The notes under the pieces were generated by a model. The model had not been told where the DNA came from and searched no databases. It worked only from the letters and a program-made list of their open reading frames with translations. Both the position numbers and the translations under genes were made by a program. Positions 45,105 to 56,246 of a stretch of 64,000 nucleotides of DNA are shown in pieces; the stretch's first letter is position 1; each line of letters starts with the position of its first letter. The DNA is taken from assembly GCA_014529385.2 (NCBI GenBank), contig CM043963.1:98283912-98347911 (forward strand), in the 5' to 3' direction. This DNA is from Adiantum capillus-veneris. Lineage: Eukaryota; Streptophyta; Polypodiopsida; Polypodiales; Pteridaceae.

Positions 45105-45165
45105 CGTGCACCCGGTTAAGGCATTGGGCTTCCACAATGCACGCTCTGGTTTGAATCTGGTGGGG
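45105..45165 (+). repeat. tRNA-derived SINE-like segment 5
   Basis: CCCGGTTAAGGCATTGGG and GGTTTGAATCTGG are spaced like Pol III A and B boxes. Confidence 0.4.
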
Positions 45166-45530
45166 GACATGCCACATTGATTTTTTGTTTGATGTGGGAC
45201 AGGGTCTTCATTAAAGACCCCGTGCGACTTAGAGTCCAGGCTGACCCACCAAGGGTAATAATAAGGGCAATGAAGCCAAGGCCCAGTAAGGATCAAACAT
45301 CGAATTACATATTGATGCGTCATTGAATTCATAAGGGCGTGGTCACGCACGGCTTACTTATACCTTATTGGGAACTAAGCCTACTAAGAGAGACCCTGCA
45401 ATGATTGGAACGCCAGAACCTCCCTTCGTGGTCACGCACTAAGAAGTTAGAACAAAGCCAGGTTGACTTGCAGTTGTAGGTGAAACTTCAACGTAGGCTC
45501 TTTTGATACCGCATGCAGTCGGGAGGCTTT

Positions 45531-45531
<1 letters not shown>
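45166..45531. other. Stretch with no supported gene
   Basis: No coding or RNA signal was found between the last tRNA-like segment and the (CA)n tract. Confidence 0.4.

Positions 45532-45598
<67 letters not shown>
45532..45598. repeat. (CA)n microsatellite
   Basis: About 67 bases of CA. Confidence 0.97.
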
Positions 45599-45600
<2 letters not shown>

Positions 45601-46106
45601 AAAAAGTGGGAGCACTACAAAGATTTCCAAACTTGCATTAAAGTCCAACTTCGGTTACCTTTGCAACTATGCCTATTCTGACATAATTGGGAAGTGCAAG
45701 CATAGTACAACTAAGGTAGATTAGCTGCTTGCGTGTGGCCATGAAGCAGGCTTAGTTATTTGTTAGTATAACTCGAAACTAAGCCTCATGTGACCACCAC
45801 CTAACTAGTCTTGTTTGGTTGCCCTTGTGGTAGCAATTTGAGGGTGCATTCAGATTGCCAAGAGCCACGAGCATGGGCAATACTTTTGTAGCGTGCATTT
45901 GTTCACATTGCACATAGATGAAAATACACAAGTTGCCTAGCAACAAATCACACTGTGCTTCACAATTATCTCGGTTGGTGCAGGGAGGTCAGGTCGGGGT
46001 TGAGGTGAAAGTGGAAGGGAAATCAAGTAGGTCTAAAATCGATCTTGATTAGAAGAGGGATGATTTTTTTCTTGTTTTGTGGAGGGTTGCCCACATGTAG
46101 GGAATG

Positions 46107-46108
<2 letters not shown>
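45599..46108. other. Stretch with no supported gene
   Basis: No repeat or reading frame of note between the (CA)n and (CT)n tracts. Confidence 0.4.

Positions 46109-46166
<58 letters not shown>
46109..46166. repeat. (CT)n microsatellite
   Basis: About 58 bases of CT, upstream of the third gypsy element. Confidence 0.97.
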
Positions 46167-46170
<4 letters not shown>

Positions 46171-46730
46171 GTAGAAGGCAAGGACAGTCCCAACAGGTGG
46201 GAACTGCTCCTTAGAAGGCCGACCAATGGGAAGCAAGAACAGCTACACTGATAGTAATTACCGCAGTTACTGTAGTAACTCTGAGAGCTAGAAATAGGAC
46301 CCGCTACACTGTAAACGGGCTTTTGGCTTTTTGACTCTTTTGGTTTACGAGCTCTTAGCTTCTAGATTCACCCCTGTAATCATTCATTCCTGTAATCAAT
46401 CCTCATACTTCATCTGAGCTTAAGCCTGTTGTACACTGTACTGATTATCCTTGAGCTGTTGATCTGAATCTACAAATACCATTTCCCATCTTCCAATTGC
46501 GTCTTTCATTTCAATACATCATTCCAATTCATTTCTCTATTTCAGTTCAGTACTCTGTTTTAGTCCTCACGAACTGAACTGCCTAGATAATCAGTAGCTC
46601 TGAACTCTAACACTAGGATAGCTGTCTGAAGAGATCAGCTCTCATTCCATTTCGGCAATCATGGTGGCTAGAGCTGATTGCTCTTAGACTAGCAAGCTCT
46701 GTCTCCCAGTTAGAATTCTTAGCTGCAAAC
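46167..46730 (+). other. Putative leader or LTR remnant of gypsy element D
   Basis: Non-coding sequence directly before the gag ATG, pyrimidine-rich with several TGTAATCA-like strings. By position it should be 5' leader or LTR, but no matching copy exists downstream of 61385, so the LTR cannot be delimited. Confidence 0.4.
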
Positions 46731-48056
46731 ATGCGGCCCAGAGTCAGTCATGGTCAAAAATCATCAACCCGGTTGCGCACTGGTTCCACACGAATCAACC
46801 CTATTCCAGACGTGTCAGAAAGAGAGTCTGATACTAAGAAGGACCCGAGAGTGAGATTGAGGCTCATTAGGAGCAGAGTAATGCTGAAGAGGCCAAAGAC
46901 TTTCAGCATTCCAGTCACTCAAGGAGGAGGAGGGCTGAGCGTGAGGAACGCAAAACCAGGGCTCAAGGTTCTCGGTCCATGCACAAGACAACTGAAGCCA
47001 AGGGTAGCAAAAGGCAGTCGTCATAGTACAAGCAAGAAGGCCAAGGAAGAGACTGAGACTGAAAATAAAACAGAAGGTCATTGGGATGCCGACATTGATC
47101 ATTACAGAAAGTCATCCAGACGTAGTCAGGCTACCAAGACCAGAGGAAACAAAGCTGATACGGATAGGCATGATTACACTGCTTCGTTAAAGATTTATTT
47201 TCCAGTGTTCAAAGGTGGGAAAAAAGATGATCCTGATGTCCACATTCAAGCCTTTGAGCAATATGCTGAATTAAAGAATATTGATGAAGATGAATGGGGA
47301 GAATATGTTTGTCAAACACTGAAGGACGCGGCAAGGAAATGGTATTACCACTATTCGACTTGCCAGCTCAGGTCTTACAATAAATTGATCAAGGCTTTCA
47401 AGCTTGAATACTCAGACAACAAAGGTGATGAAGACATTCTCTGTGAGCTGGACAAGATCAGACAAGGGAAATTGTTTGTAAGAAGCTATGTGGAAAAGAT
47501 CAATGAGTTAACCAGGCAGTTGCAGAAACCACCTTCAGAAAAAAGACTGCGTGGATGGTTTCTGAATGGGTTTCACAGTAAGAAGCTGAGAGAGCAAGAG
47601 GTCCTTGCACCCACAAAAAAGTTCAATGACTTGGTGCAGCAAGCTCTAAAGCTCGAGCATCAAGCCAAGAAGGAGAGAAGCCACAGGAAGCGAAGGTCTA
47701 GCAGTAGCAGCTCTTCTATTGAGAATTCCAATTCTAGTGAGACTTCCAGCATCTCTGATAGTAGTTCAAAAAAAAAGAGCAAGGACAAGGCTAAGAAAGG
47801 GTCTTGTCGAGGAAACTTGATGAAATGGCCAGGCAGATTGCTGAAATCAGCCAGACCAGACAACCAGTCAGGAGGATGGAAACCTAGTGCTCCAAATGCA
47901 AATCCAAAGATCATGTTTCCAATGAATGCCCACAATGTACATACTGCAAAGCGTATGGCCATCTGTGGAACAACTGTGGTATTTGAATCCATCATTTCAA
48001 AAACAGTAAGGATCTGTCTCTGGTTGCATTTACAAATGCTAAATCAGCCAAGGTAG
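46731..48056 (+). pseudogene. Gag of gypsy element D
   Basis: A 441-codon frame from ATG. Residues 1-140 are basic. Residues 150-310 form the gag core (KIYFPVFKGGKKDDPDVHIQ, KDAARKWYYHYS, GKLFVRSYVEKINELTRQLQ). Residues 320-360 are Arg/Ser-rich (SSSSSSIENSNSSETSS). Past about 47889 the true signal is in another frame, where two Cys/His knuckles are encoded (47889-47982), so the last 50 residues of this frame are shadow sequence. Confidence 0.85.
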
Positions 48057-48058
48057 AG

Positions 48059-48322
48059 ATGACCAGTGTTCCTCGAGAGGAAAAATCAGGTACCAGTGGG
48101 AATGGTACTGGGCGCGGCAGATACCAAGGAGGTACTGGCCGAGGTAGAGGTTGTGTTAATTTCCAAAACCAAAGTCTTAACTGCTATACTTGTGGGAAAT
48201 ATGGGCACTTTGCAGCACAGTGTCTAGAAGCACCTAGTACTGCGGCGGCTACTGAGGCGAAAGCCCTAGAACCAGTTCCAGTACGGGCAATCACTTGCAA
48301 TAAAGGGGTGATTATTGAATAA
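48059..48322 (+). pseudogene. Zinc-knuckle segment after gag (element D)
   Basis: LNCYTCGKYGHFAAQCLEAP is a standard CX2CX4HX4C knuckle, preceded by an RGG-like Gly/Arg run (GRGRYQGGTGRGRG), both RNA-binding features. It closes at TAA (48320-48322). Confidence 0.85.
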
Positions 48323-49456
48323 ATTCAGATGAGCCTGTGAAACCAGGGAGTCCTGCGAATGGACTCAACAGAGAGAAGTCTGAAAGGATAAGGGCAAGGA
48401 GAAGGTAGTCGATGAATGGCAAGAGCAGTGAGACTGATAGCTAAGATCACAGAGGATCTAGCTAAGAAGCTACTAGAGTAGCTAGAGAGTTCTGATGCTC
48501 GAGTTATTCAAAAGATACCAGCCCAGTCTTTTGAGAAAAGGCAGCCAAATCAGTCAGGATCTGGAATCTTTGAGACCATGCTTGCTGCAGTGCAAGGACT
48601 GGTGGATGATTTAGGGCACGTTAAATTAGATTTGACCTAATAGAAAAAATTGAACTAGGGAAAGCAGACACCAGAATAGAGGATTGGCACTGTGAAGATA
48701 GTCCCGATTCCTCGAGTACTGATAATAGTTCTGACCAAGAAAGAGAAGAAATCCATGTCAATATCTATGAATGAATTCAGAAATTGACAGTTGAATTAGA
48801 AGATATCAGGAAGACTTTGCCTGAAGCAACAAAATTCATTAGATAGCAGAGAAAGACTGAAGCTGATGCCAGAGCAATTGAATTGGCAGCTGTCAAAGAT
48901 GATGAAGTGTCGGTAATCTAAGTGGACTACAAGGTCCGGAAACAATGGGAGCCGCTATCCGGTGTTATACTGGATGGAGGGGCAGGTGTGAATATCACAG
49001 GGGCACATCTTCAGCAAAGGCTTGGTATCAGAGATTTGAAATCAGCACCCTTTAAGGTTTGAATGGCCGATCATAGAGTTTTTCAGGCAACTGGTGTGAT
49101 CAAGAAATATGCAGATTAGGATGGGTAAAGAAAAATTCAAAACCATCTTTTTGGTACTGGATGTTCAAGGAGCATATGGTATGCTACTGGGATGGCCATG
49201 GCTACGGACGGCACAGGTTGTTTTTGATTATGCCAATCAGACCCTAATAATACAGGGAACCAATAGGAGAATCCAGGTCCAGACAAATAACACCAAAAGC
49301 TGGAAGAAGGTAGTTCGACTAGAAGAGCCTTGCCAGAAGTATGGGGTTAAGAAGATTGAAAGGATGCTTGCAGCAATTAATATTTTTCCATTAGCTGAAA
49401 TAGACTTAAATGCAGTATTCTTCGACAAGGATCAAGCTGAGAAACAGAGGAAGTAG
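48323..49456 (+). pseudogene. Protease region of gypsy element D
   Basis: After a stop-rich linker, VILDGGAGVNITGAHLQQRL (48964-49024) is a retropepsin active-site strand with D-G-G in place of D-S/T-G, as in element A. Frame 49109-49456 continues with TIFLVLDVQGAYGMLLGWPW, holding the Leu-Gly motif. The linker 48323-48950 has at least six TAG codons in the best frame. Confidence 0.75.
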
Positions 49457-49504
49457 TTTCTAGATTAGTTCACTGAATTGAATCCTAGAGAAAGACTAGT
49501 TTAG

Positions 49505-50937
49505 TTGACTGGACGGCCAGAGAAACCAACTGACTCCAAAGAAGAATGTTCAAATTCCAGTACACGAGCGCACACTGAAGAGGTTACTAGAGTTCAGAAT
49601 GAGAATCTAGAACTAACAAGTCCATCGTGGGATTATGCTGAGGAGTCAACCAAAAGGAAGGGAGGTGGGCAAAATTGGTTTCTTCCAGATAATCAAGAAA
49701 TTGAAGAATGGAATCTGGGTTCTAAAGAAAGTCCTCAATTGATCAAAGGGAATAAGCATATGAACCGAGATATGAAAGAAAAAGCCTTACTTATGTTCTA
49801 GAAATACAAAGATGTATTTGCATGGGAATATTGATTTAAAAGATGTAGATCCAGAGGTTTGCCAGCACAGAATACCTTTGAAACTAGATGCCAGACCAAT
49901 ACGTCCGCACATGTACAGAATGAATCCGAACTATGCCAAGAAGGTCAAAGAGGAAATCAACAACCTTCTGAAAGCCGGATTCATCACAAAAGTCGCCAGC
50001 AATGACTGGCTATTCCCTATAGTGATCTTACGAAAGAAGAATGGAAAATTGAGAGTCTGTGTGGATTATCGAAAATTGAATGCTCAAACTATCAAAGATC
50101 CTTTTCCATTACTCTTTAGTGACATGCTTCTTGATGAGATTGTAGCCATGATATGTATAGTTTTATGCATGGATATAGTGGTTATAACTAGTTAAAGATT
50201 TTTCTTGAAGATCAAAGAAAAACCACTTTTATTACTGAATGGGGTACATTCATGTATTTAGTCATGCCATTTGGTCTCTGCAATACTCCAGCAACATTCC
50301 AACGTTGCATGATGGAGATATTTAGTGAATTCTTGCACCGATTTTTAGCTATATTTATGGATGACTTCACTGTATTCTCAACCAAGGAGGAGCATCTATT
50401 GTTTTTGGAAATGTTTTTCTAGCGATGTAAGGAGAAGAGGATCTATTTGAATCTATTCAAGTCTGTATTTCTGGTTTGAAAGGGACAAGTACTGGGACAT
50501 AGTGTCCAGGAATGGCATAGAGATGGCCAATGATAAATCCAATGTGTCCAGTAGGCCAAGGCACCCCACACAACATCTGAATTAAGTTCATTGTTGGGAT
50601 ATATAAATTTTTATAGAAGATTTGTTCATATGTTTGCTTCCAAGGCATTACCTTTATGTGAGCTTATCAAGAAAACTAGTAAGTTCATCTGGACTTCTGA
50701 ATGCGAGGAAAGCTTTCAATGTATTAAAAATGTCATTATCAGTAAGCCAGTACTCTGACAACCAGATTGGGATGTTATATTCCATGTGCATGTTGATGCT
50801 TCGAGACTGGCAATGGGGGCAATATTGGCTCAACCAGATGGGAGGACTAATTATCCAGTGCTAGTCGAAGATTCAGTCAAGCTGAACAAGGATATACTAC
50901 CACGGAGAGAGAAGCCCTATGATATACTACCATGGAG
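49505..50937 (+). pseudogene. Reverse transcriptase of gypsy element D
   Basis: Frame 49505-49801 is the charged pre-RT segment; frame 49812-50195 starts RT (LKDVDPEVCQHRIPLKLDA, KKNGKLRVCVDYRKLNAQT). Further frame-broken sequence carries MPFGLCNTPATFQRCM and FLAIFMDDFTVFS, the F-M-D-D catalytic box (about 50355). It ends in the RNase H start (HVHVDASRLAMGAILAQPD-like), where the copia element at 50938 interrupts. Confidence 0.85.
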
Positions 50938-51149
50938 TGTTACCATATACATGTGATAGTGATGTGTGTGAACACACTAGGATCGTCGGGGCATTTTTTC
51001 CCTCTTTAGAAGGTTTTTTCCCCGTGCATTGTATCTAGGGCTATCTATCTTTCCATTGCACACTAAGTAACACATTCATAGTTGTGTGCCTTGAGCTTCC
51101 TTCATCTTGACCAAGCTGTGTGCATTTCTCTGCAACCCTAATTCCAACA
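50938..51149 (+). repeat. 5' LTR of copia 1
   Basis: TG...CA repeat matching 54981-55207. Ends ACCCTAATTCCAACA. Confidence 0.9.
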
Positions 51150-51151
51150 AT

Positions 51152-51163
51152 TGGTATCAGAGC
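51152..51163 (+). other. Primer-binding site of copia 1
   Basis: TGGTATCAGAGC, the common plant copia initiator-tRNA-Met primer site, two bases after the LTR. Confidence 0.92.
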
Positions 51164-51514
51164 GTGTGCCATCCTCCTGGGCTTAGTCGCTAGCAACTCC
51201 AGCACATGCCTGATCACTTTCTCCAATTTCTGTGAGCTTTTGCGAGCATTCGCAGGGCGACAAAAATTTTGGGTAAGCTCGCAGAGCTTGGTGTGCTTAG
51301 ATTTTTGATTTGGGCTCATTTCGGCCTCCGTTTCCATTACATGCAGTACTGCACACGCTATTTCTTCATTTTGTGCAAAATTTTTGTCAGTGCATTTTTT
51401 TGCATAACATGTGCCTTATAGTCTTCTACGGTTTGTGCTATATAGCACATGTTGTTCTCGCTTCGTTTCTCCTCCTCTTTTCAGGATTTTTTCACATGAG
51501 GTGCAGCATTTACC

Positions 51515-51920
51515 ATGGTTGACAACAACACAGATGTGTTCAAGATGTTTGCTGCTGAGGACAGATTGGATGGGGACAATTACCCTATGTGGGATTACAT
51601 GAAGCAACATGTTCTTGTGTCAAAGGGCGTTTGGATTATTGTGCAGGGTATTGATGTACATCCTGGTTCAAAGGATGTAGGCGATGTTGAGGATGTGGCA
51701 GGTCCTGCTGCAAGGATTGCTGCTATTAGAGTTGTTTTGTCTATGGCAGAACAATGTCGTTGAGATGTAAAGGATGCGTAGGCTCATGCATTGATTGCGT
51801 TGTTTGTGAAGCTCACCATTGTTCCCCACATTCGTCTCAACAAAATCTACAAAACAAGCTTGGTATATTTTGGCTCGTCTTTATGCAAGTCGCAATGAGG
51901 CTAAAATTGCTTTGCTGCGT
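51515..51920 (+). pseudogene. Gag fragment of copia 1
   Basis: Frame 51515-51763 begins MVDNNTDVFKMFAAEDRLDG with DNYPMWDYMKQHVL, the copia gag UBN2-like start. After TGA the signal continues in frame 51819-52106 (KQAWYILARLYASRNEAKIA). It is cut off near 51990 before the zinc knuckle. Confidence 0.75.
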
Positions 51921-51994
51921 AAAGAGCTTGAGTCAAAGATTATGCATGCGGAAGAGGATATGGACACTTTCCGGTTCAGGAAGTTGGAAAGATT

Positions 51995-52474
51995 GTGCTT
52001 ACTGCTGCAAATGGCAGTTCTTTCACACTTGTTGATGCACTTTATGTACCTAGGATCAAGAAGAATCTTTTTTCTGTATCTGCACTCGCTAGACTTGGAC
52101 TTGTAGTCAAATTTGTGGATGACAGATGTACAGTTCATGATCTCAGATTTGGTGATGAAATTGTTGCATCTGGGCTTTTTTGCCGTGGGTTGTATAAGAT
52201 CACTTTGTATGACAAGTGTGGACAAAATTTTGCAAATGCAATTGCTGATTCAAGGGATATTTCAAATGAAAAACTTTGGCATACACGTTTTGGTCATCTG
52301 AATTTCGCCAGTTTGCTACGTTTGCAAAAATCTGATATGGTTGCTTCTTTGCCGCCTCTTGAAGCACCAGCCAAACATGTTTGTGAAGGAAGTATTTTGG
52401 GTAAGATGCAGCGTTTGAAGTTGCCAAAGGATGGTTTAATTAGGGCCACATGCACAATTCCTGGCTATGGCTGA
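51995..52474 (+). pseudogene. Protease C-terminus and GAG-pre-integrase segment (copia 1)
   Basis: LVDALYVPRIKKNLFSVSAL is the conserved copia protease C-terminal string and LWHTRFGHLNFASLLRLQKS the pre-integrase HHCC start. The protease D-S-G active site that should lie upstream is absent, so the join at about 51990 marks a deletion. The frame ends before the integrase core. Confidence 0.82.
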
Positions 52475-53041
52475 AAATGTCTCGAAATGTACTATGGGCA
52501 CCCTTCGTTCCGATCGAGGGGGGGAGTATATGTCTCATGAATTTAATGAAGTTCAAACTAGTCATGGGATAAAACACCAATGTACAGTGCATTATACACC
52601 TCAGCAAAATGGTGTTGTTGAGAGGAAAAATAGGTCACTTACGAAAATGGCACGATGTATGGTCAAAAGTCAAGCTTTGCCGCATTCTTTTTGGCTTGAG
52701 GCCATCATGTGTGCCACTTATGTACTAAAAAGGTGTCCTACGAAAGGTGTACGAAAGATGTGAAGTCTATTACTCCATATGAAGCATGGCATGATAGAAA
52801 GCCTTCTATTGAGCATATGCGTGTTTTTGGCTGTTTGGCATATGGTTTGGTGCCACAAACACAGCGCAGAAAATTGGATGATAAGGCTGTCAAATGTATT
52901 TTTGTTGGTTACAGTGCTGAAAGCAAAGGTTACAGGTTGTATCATCCGCAAACAAAACGTATTCTGGTTTCACGGGATGTAGTGTTTGTTGAAGATTCTA
53001 CTCATCCCTTGCACTGTCATGTACTAGAGACAGTAATGTAA
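52467..53041 (+). pseudogene. Integrase core C-terminal half (copia 1)
   Basis: TLRSDRGGEYMSHEFNEVQT contains the second catalytic Asp and YTPQQNGVVERKNRSL the catalytic Glu; the first Asp region is missing, so a second deletion lies at about 52465. RVFGCLAYGLVPQTQRRKLD and KCIFVGYSAESKGYRLYHPQ follow, as in copia integrase C-termini. A frameshift falls near 52745. Confidence 0.85.
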
Positions 53042-53064
53042 GCTCACATGACATTTATGACACT

Positions 53065-54452
53065 TTGTTGCCTCTTTTCAATGGTGGAAATACGAATTTA
53101 AATTCCAATGAGGCAAATATACAGCCTATGGGGGTTTCTAAAAATGTTACAGATCAACCTATTACTGATGACGTTGTACGTGATGTACTTGATGAGGAAA
53201 GGGCTGAAAATGAGCAGGCTAGAGGTATGCCAAAATGGCTAGTGCATACATTGCGTGACAGTAAATTGGATGCATCTTTGTCTAATCGTACTCGTTCAGG
53301 CTCTCGCCATGCATCTTATGTATCAGATTGTTATGCTTTGGCTGTGTCTAGCTTACATGATGTTGAGGAACCTCTGTCTTTTGATGAAGCACAAAATTCA
53401 CAAAATTGGATGGCTGCCATGCAATCAAACTATGATGCACTTATAGAAAATAACACATGGACTTTATATGATTTTCCTCCTGGAAAAAAGGCCATTGGTA
53501 TGAAGTGGGTTTACAAGTTGAAACGCAAGCCGGATGGTGAGATCGATCGCCATAAGGCTTGACTTGTTGCAAAGGGTTATCCACAGAAAAAAGGCATAGA
53601 TTATAAAGAGACTTTTGCTCCCACTTGTCATATGACTACTGTGTGTTTTCTATGTGCATTGGTAGCTCATTTTGATTGGGATGTACATCAATCAGACATT
53701 GTTACTTCTTTTTTGAATGGTGACATATTTGAGAAAGTTTATGTAACGCAGCCTCGCGGTTTTGTCAAGAAAGGACAAGAGGACAAAGTGTGCAGATGTA
53801 AGAAGGCTTTGTATGGGTTGAAGCAATCTCCTCGTGCTTGGTATGAAAAAGCTGACATTCATTTGGTCAAACAAGGCTTTTGTAACAGTCCAACAGAAAG
53901 CACATTGTATGTAAAGCGTGAGGGTGATGTACTTATCATTGTGGTTCTTTATGTCGTTGATTTGCTTATCACTGGACCAAATGAGAGACATATTTCTGAA
54001 TTTAAGGCTGATTTGAATGTTACTTTCAAGATGAAAGATTTCGGGCTGTTGCATCATTACTTGGTATACAATTTAAGCAGGGTGATGGTGGTATTGCCTT
54101 GTGTCAGAAAAGTTACATAGAAACATTGCTATGTAAGTTTGGACTTGAGGATTGCAAACCTATTGCCACGCCCATGGAAACACGTTTGATGTTAAGTCCA
54201 CATGCTGTTGGTGATCCTGCTGATGTCACTCTTTACCAAACTGCTATTGGCTGCCTCATTTATGTATGCAACACGAGGCCGGATATTCAGTTTGTAGTCT
54301 CACAAGTCAGCAGATTTATGCATAGCCCAGGGTCTAAGCATTGGCAGGGTATCAAGAGGATTTTCCGCTACCTTAGTGGCACTTTACATCTTGGCTTGAT
54401 TTATCCCAAGGGGGGATCATTGCCGCCAGAGTTACATGCTTTTTCAGACTGA
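53065..54452 (+). pseudogene. Reverse transcriptase of copia 1
   Basis: Frames 53065-53562, 53632-54120 and 54099-54452 cover the RT: NTWTLYDFPPGKKAIGMKWV, then TGA at 53560, QSDIVTSFLNGDIFEKVYVT, KALYGLKQSPRAWYE, LYVVDLLITGPN (the usual YVDD box has lost one Asp and reads YVVDLL) and a frameshift near 54090 before CQKSYIETLLCKFGL. The altered catalytic box would abolish activity even without stops. Confidence 0.88.
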
Positions 54453-54479
54453 GATTGGGCTGGTTGTTTTGACACGCGA

Positions 54480-54905
54480 GTGTCCACAAGAGTTTTTTGT
54501 TTCATGCTTGGCAGTTCATGTATATCATGGTTGAGCAAGAAGAAACCTAATGTGGCCACTTCGAGTTGTGAGACTGAGTACAGGGCAGTCTTCACAACTA
54601 CGGTTGAGTGTGTATGGCTCAGAGGCCTTATGTGTGATTTGGGTGTTGGAGAGGACACTCCCAACACTATCTACACTGACAGTTAGAGCGTATTGGTAGT
54701 TGCAAGGAAGCCAGTTTTTCATGCTCACACAAAGCACATTGAGGTGCATTACCACTATGTTGGGGAGAGGCTCTCAGCAGAAGAGATCAGTTTGGCTTAT
54801 GTGCCAACACAGGACAACCTTGTAGATATTTTCACAAAGGAATTGTCTCGTGAGAAGCTCAAAGCTTTCCGCAAAGATTTGGGCTTACTCCCCTTTGTGG
54901 ACTGA
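54480..54905 (+). pseudogene. RNase H of copia 1
   Basis: ISWLSKKKPNVATSSCETEY is the copia RNase H signature (Glu of S-x-x-E), AHTKHIEVHYHYV and TQDNLVDIFTKELSREKLK its C-terminal part. TAG at 54684 interrupts between TDS and SVLVV. The domain ends shortly before the 3' LTR. Confidence 0.88.
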
Positions 54906-54980
54906 TCATGTCCTCAAGGCATGGCACTTCCCTTTACTCATGTGCCAGCTCTCGTTCATTGAATCACTCCAACGGGGACT

Positions 54981-55207
54981 TGTTACCATATACATGTGGT
55001 AGTGATGTGTGTGAACACACTAGGACTTCCAAGGCATTTTTCCCCTCTTTAGGAGTTTTTTCCCCCCGTACATTGTATATACGCCCATCACTCTAGGGCT
55101 ATCTATCTTTCCATTTCACACTAAGTAACACACTCTTAGTTGTGTGCCTTGAGCTTCCTTCATCTTCTCCAAGCTGTGTGCATTTCTCTGCAACCCTAAT
55201 TCCAACA
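54981..55207 (+). repeat. 3' LTR of copia 1
   Basis: Starts TGTTACCATATACATGTGG, ends CCTAATTCCAACA. It has a 15-base stretch near 55080 (ATACGCCCATCACTC) absent from the 5' LTR. Confidence 0.9.
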
Positions 55208-55456
55208 TTTAGTGCCACCAATTTTCGGCATTACTTATTGGGAAAAAATTATCCAATTTTTATGTGGATCATCAGGCACTCTTATTTTTTATTAACAAAG
55301 TTATTATCCAAGGAAGATTCATCAAAGGGATGATGTTCCTGATGGAGTTCAAATTCCGCATATTCCACAAGCCCGATAAATCTCATTGTGGTGCAGATTT
55401 TCTGTCCAGAAGTACTGAAGGCTACTTTGAAATATCCTTGAGGGATGAGCCAGTAG
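55208..55456 (+). pseudogene. RNase H end of gypsy element D
   Basis: Right of copia 1 the gypsy frame resumes with FSATNFRHYLLGKNYPIF (RNase H), then after a one-base shift DHQALLFFINKVIIQGRF and FKFRIFHKPDKSHCGADFLS, ending where copia 2 inserts at 55457. Confidence 0.82.
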
Positions 55457-56182
55457 TGTTAAGTATGGAGCCCGATTTACCCTTGTAATTTTCTGTGGTA
55501 AAAGCGCACATTTGTAAGGCCCCCATTATGAGGAGAAGCCATCGTGCATGAAAGAAATCACTCACCGGAAACCAAAATTTTCACGGACAAGAATCAAGGG
55601 CAACTTTAAAGGCCTCGGGGGCGGAGGCCCCCGAGACTTTTTTTTTCGCCGGAATATTATGGCCGGACGGCGGCCGGAAAGTGGTCGGAAAACAACCGGT
55701 TGGTTGGCCGGTGGTCGGAAGTCAATGGCCTGTGGCTGAATTCAAAAGCGGACTTGTCTTCTCAAGGGCGGCCACACATGGGCGGATTGGAGGGTCCGAT
55801 TTGGACTTATTCGCACAAGGGCGGCTACACATGGCTGTCTCTCATAAGAGAGGGCAGCCCTTTTGGCCTATAAAAGGAGGCCATTTCTACACACATTTCA
55901 TAGTGTGAAGTTGATGCAACAAGGTGAGTGTGAGGTGGTGCGAGTGAAGCAAGGCGGGAGCTCCATTAAGGGTATAATCCCTTTGTAAACTACTTCTTGT
56001 TTTGAAGTACTAAAGCCATTGAGTGGCTGCTTTCCCGTGGACGTAGCCCACATTGGGTGAACCACCTATATCGTGTGTACTCTCTCTCTCTCTCTACTCT
56101 ATAATCTCGTGTATATAAATCTGTCTCTCTCCATTAAGTAATCTACTCAATTATCTATTTAGCTACGTCTTATTTCCTAACA
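55457..56182 (+). repeat. 5' LTR of copia 2
   Basis: Contains CTATAAAAGG (about 55869), a strong TATA box, a GGCCTCGGGGGCGGAGGCC hairpin-like GC stretch and a run of GGCCGG words. Ends in a short (CT)n and CCTAACA. Confidence 0.93.
55869..55877 (+). promoter_or_regulatory. TATA box of copia 2 LTR
   Basis: CTATAAAAGGAGGCC in the 5' LTR and again near 60641 in the 3' LTR; a near-consensus plant TATA box about 410 bases into the LTR. Confidence 0.65.
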
Positions 56183-56184
56183 AC

Positions 56185-56200
56185 TGTTATTAGAGCCAGG
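56185..56200 (+). other. Primer-binding site of copia 2
   Basis: TGTTATTAGAGCCAGG, two changes from the consensus TGGTATCAGAGCCAGG, two bases after the LTR. Confidence 0.78.
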
Positions 56201-56246
56201 TTTGCTCGTAGCTAAATTATCTCAAGGAAAGGATTCCTTGAATTGA

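Larger units (their letters stand above)
50938..55207 (+). mobile_element. Ty1/copia element 1, internally deleted
   Basis: LTRs 50938-51149 (212 bp) and 54981-55207 (227 bp) start TGTTACCATATACATG and end AATTCCAACA. A classic initiator-Met primer site follows the 5' LTR. The order gag, protease, integrase, RT, RNase H fits Ty1/copia. Two internal deletions remove the gag zinc knuckle with the protease active site and the first part of the integrase core. The LTRs differ by many substitutions and a 15-base indel, so it is older than copia 2. The flanks TGGAG and TTTAG do not form a clean target duplication. Confidence 0.9.

Noticed and set aside
46662-46675. Primer-binding site of gypsy element D (TGGTGGCTAGAGC)
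   Set aside because: It only weakly matches the initiator-Met primer and no LTR end precedes it.
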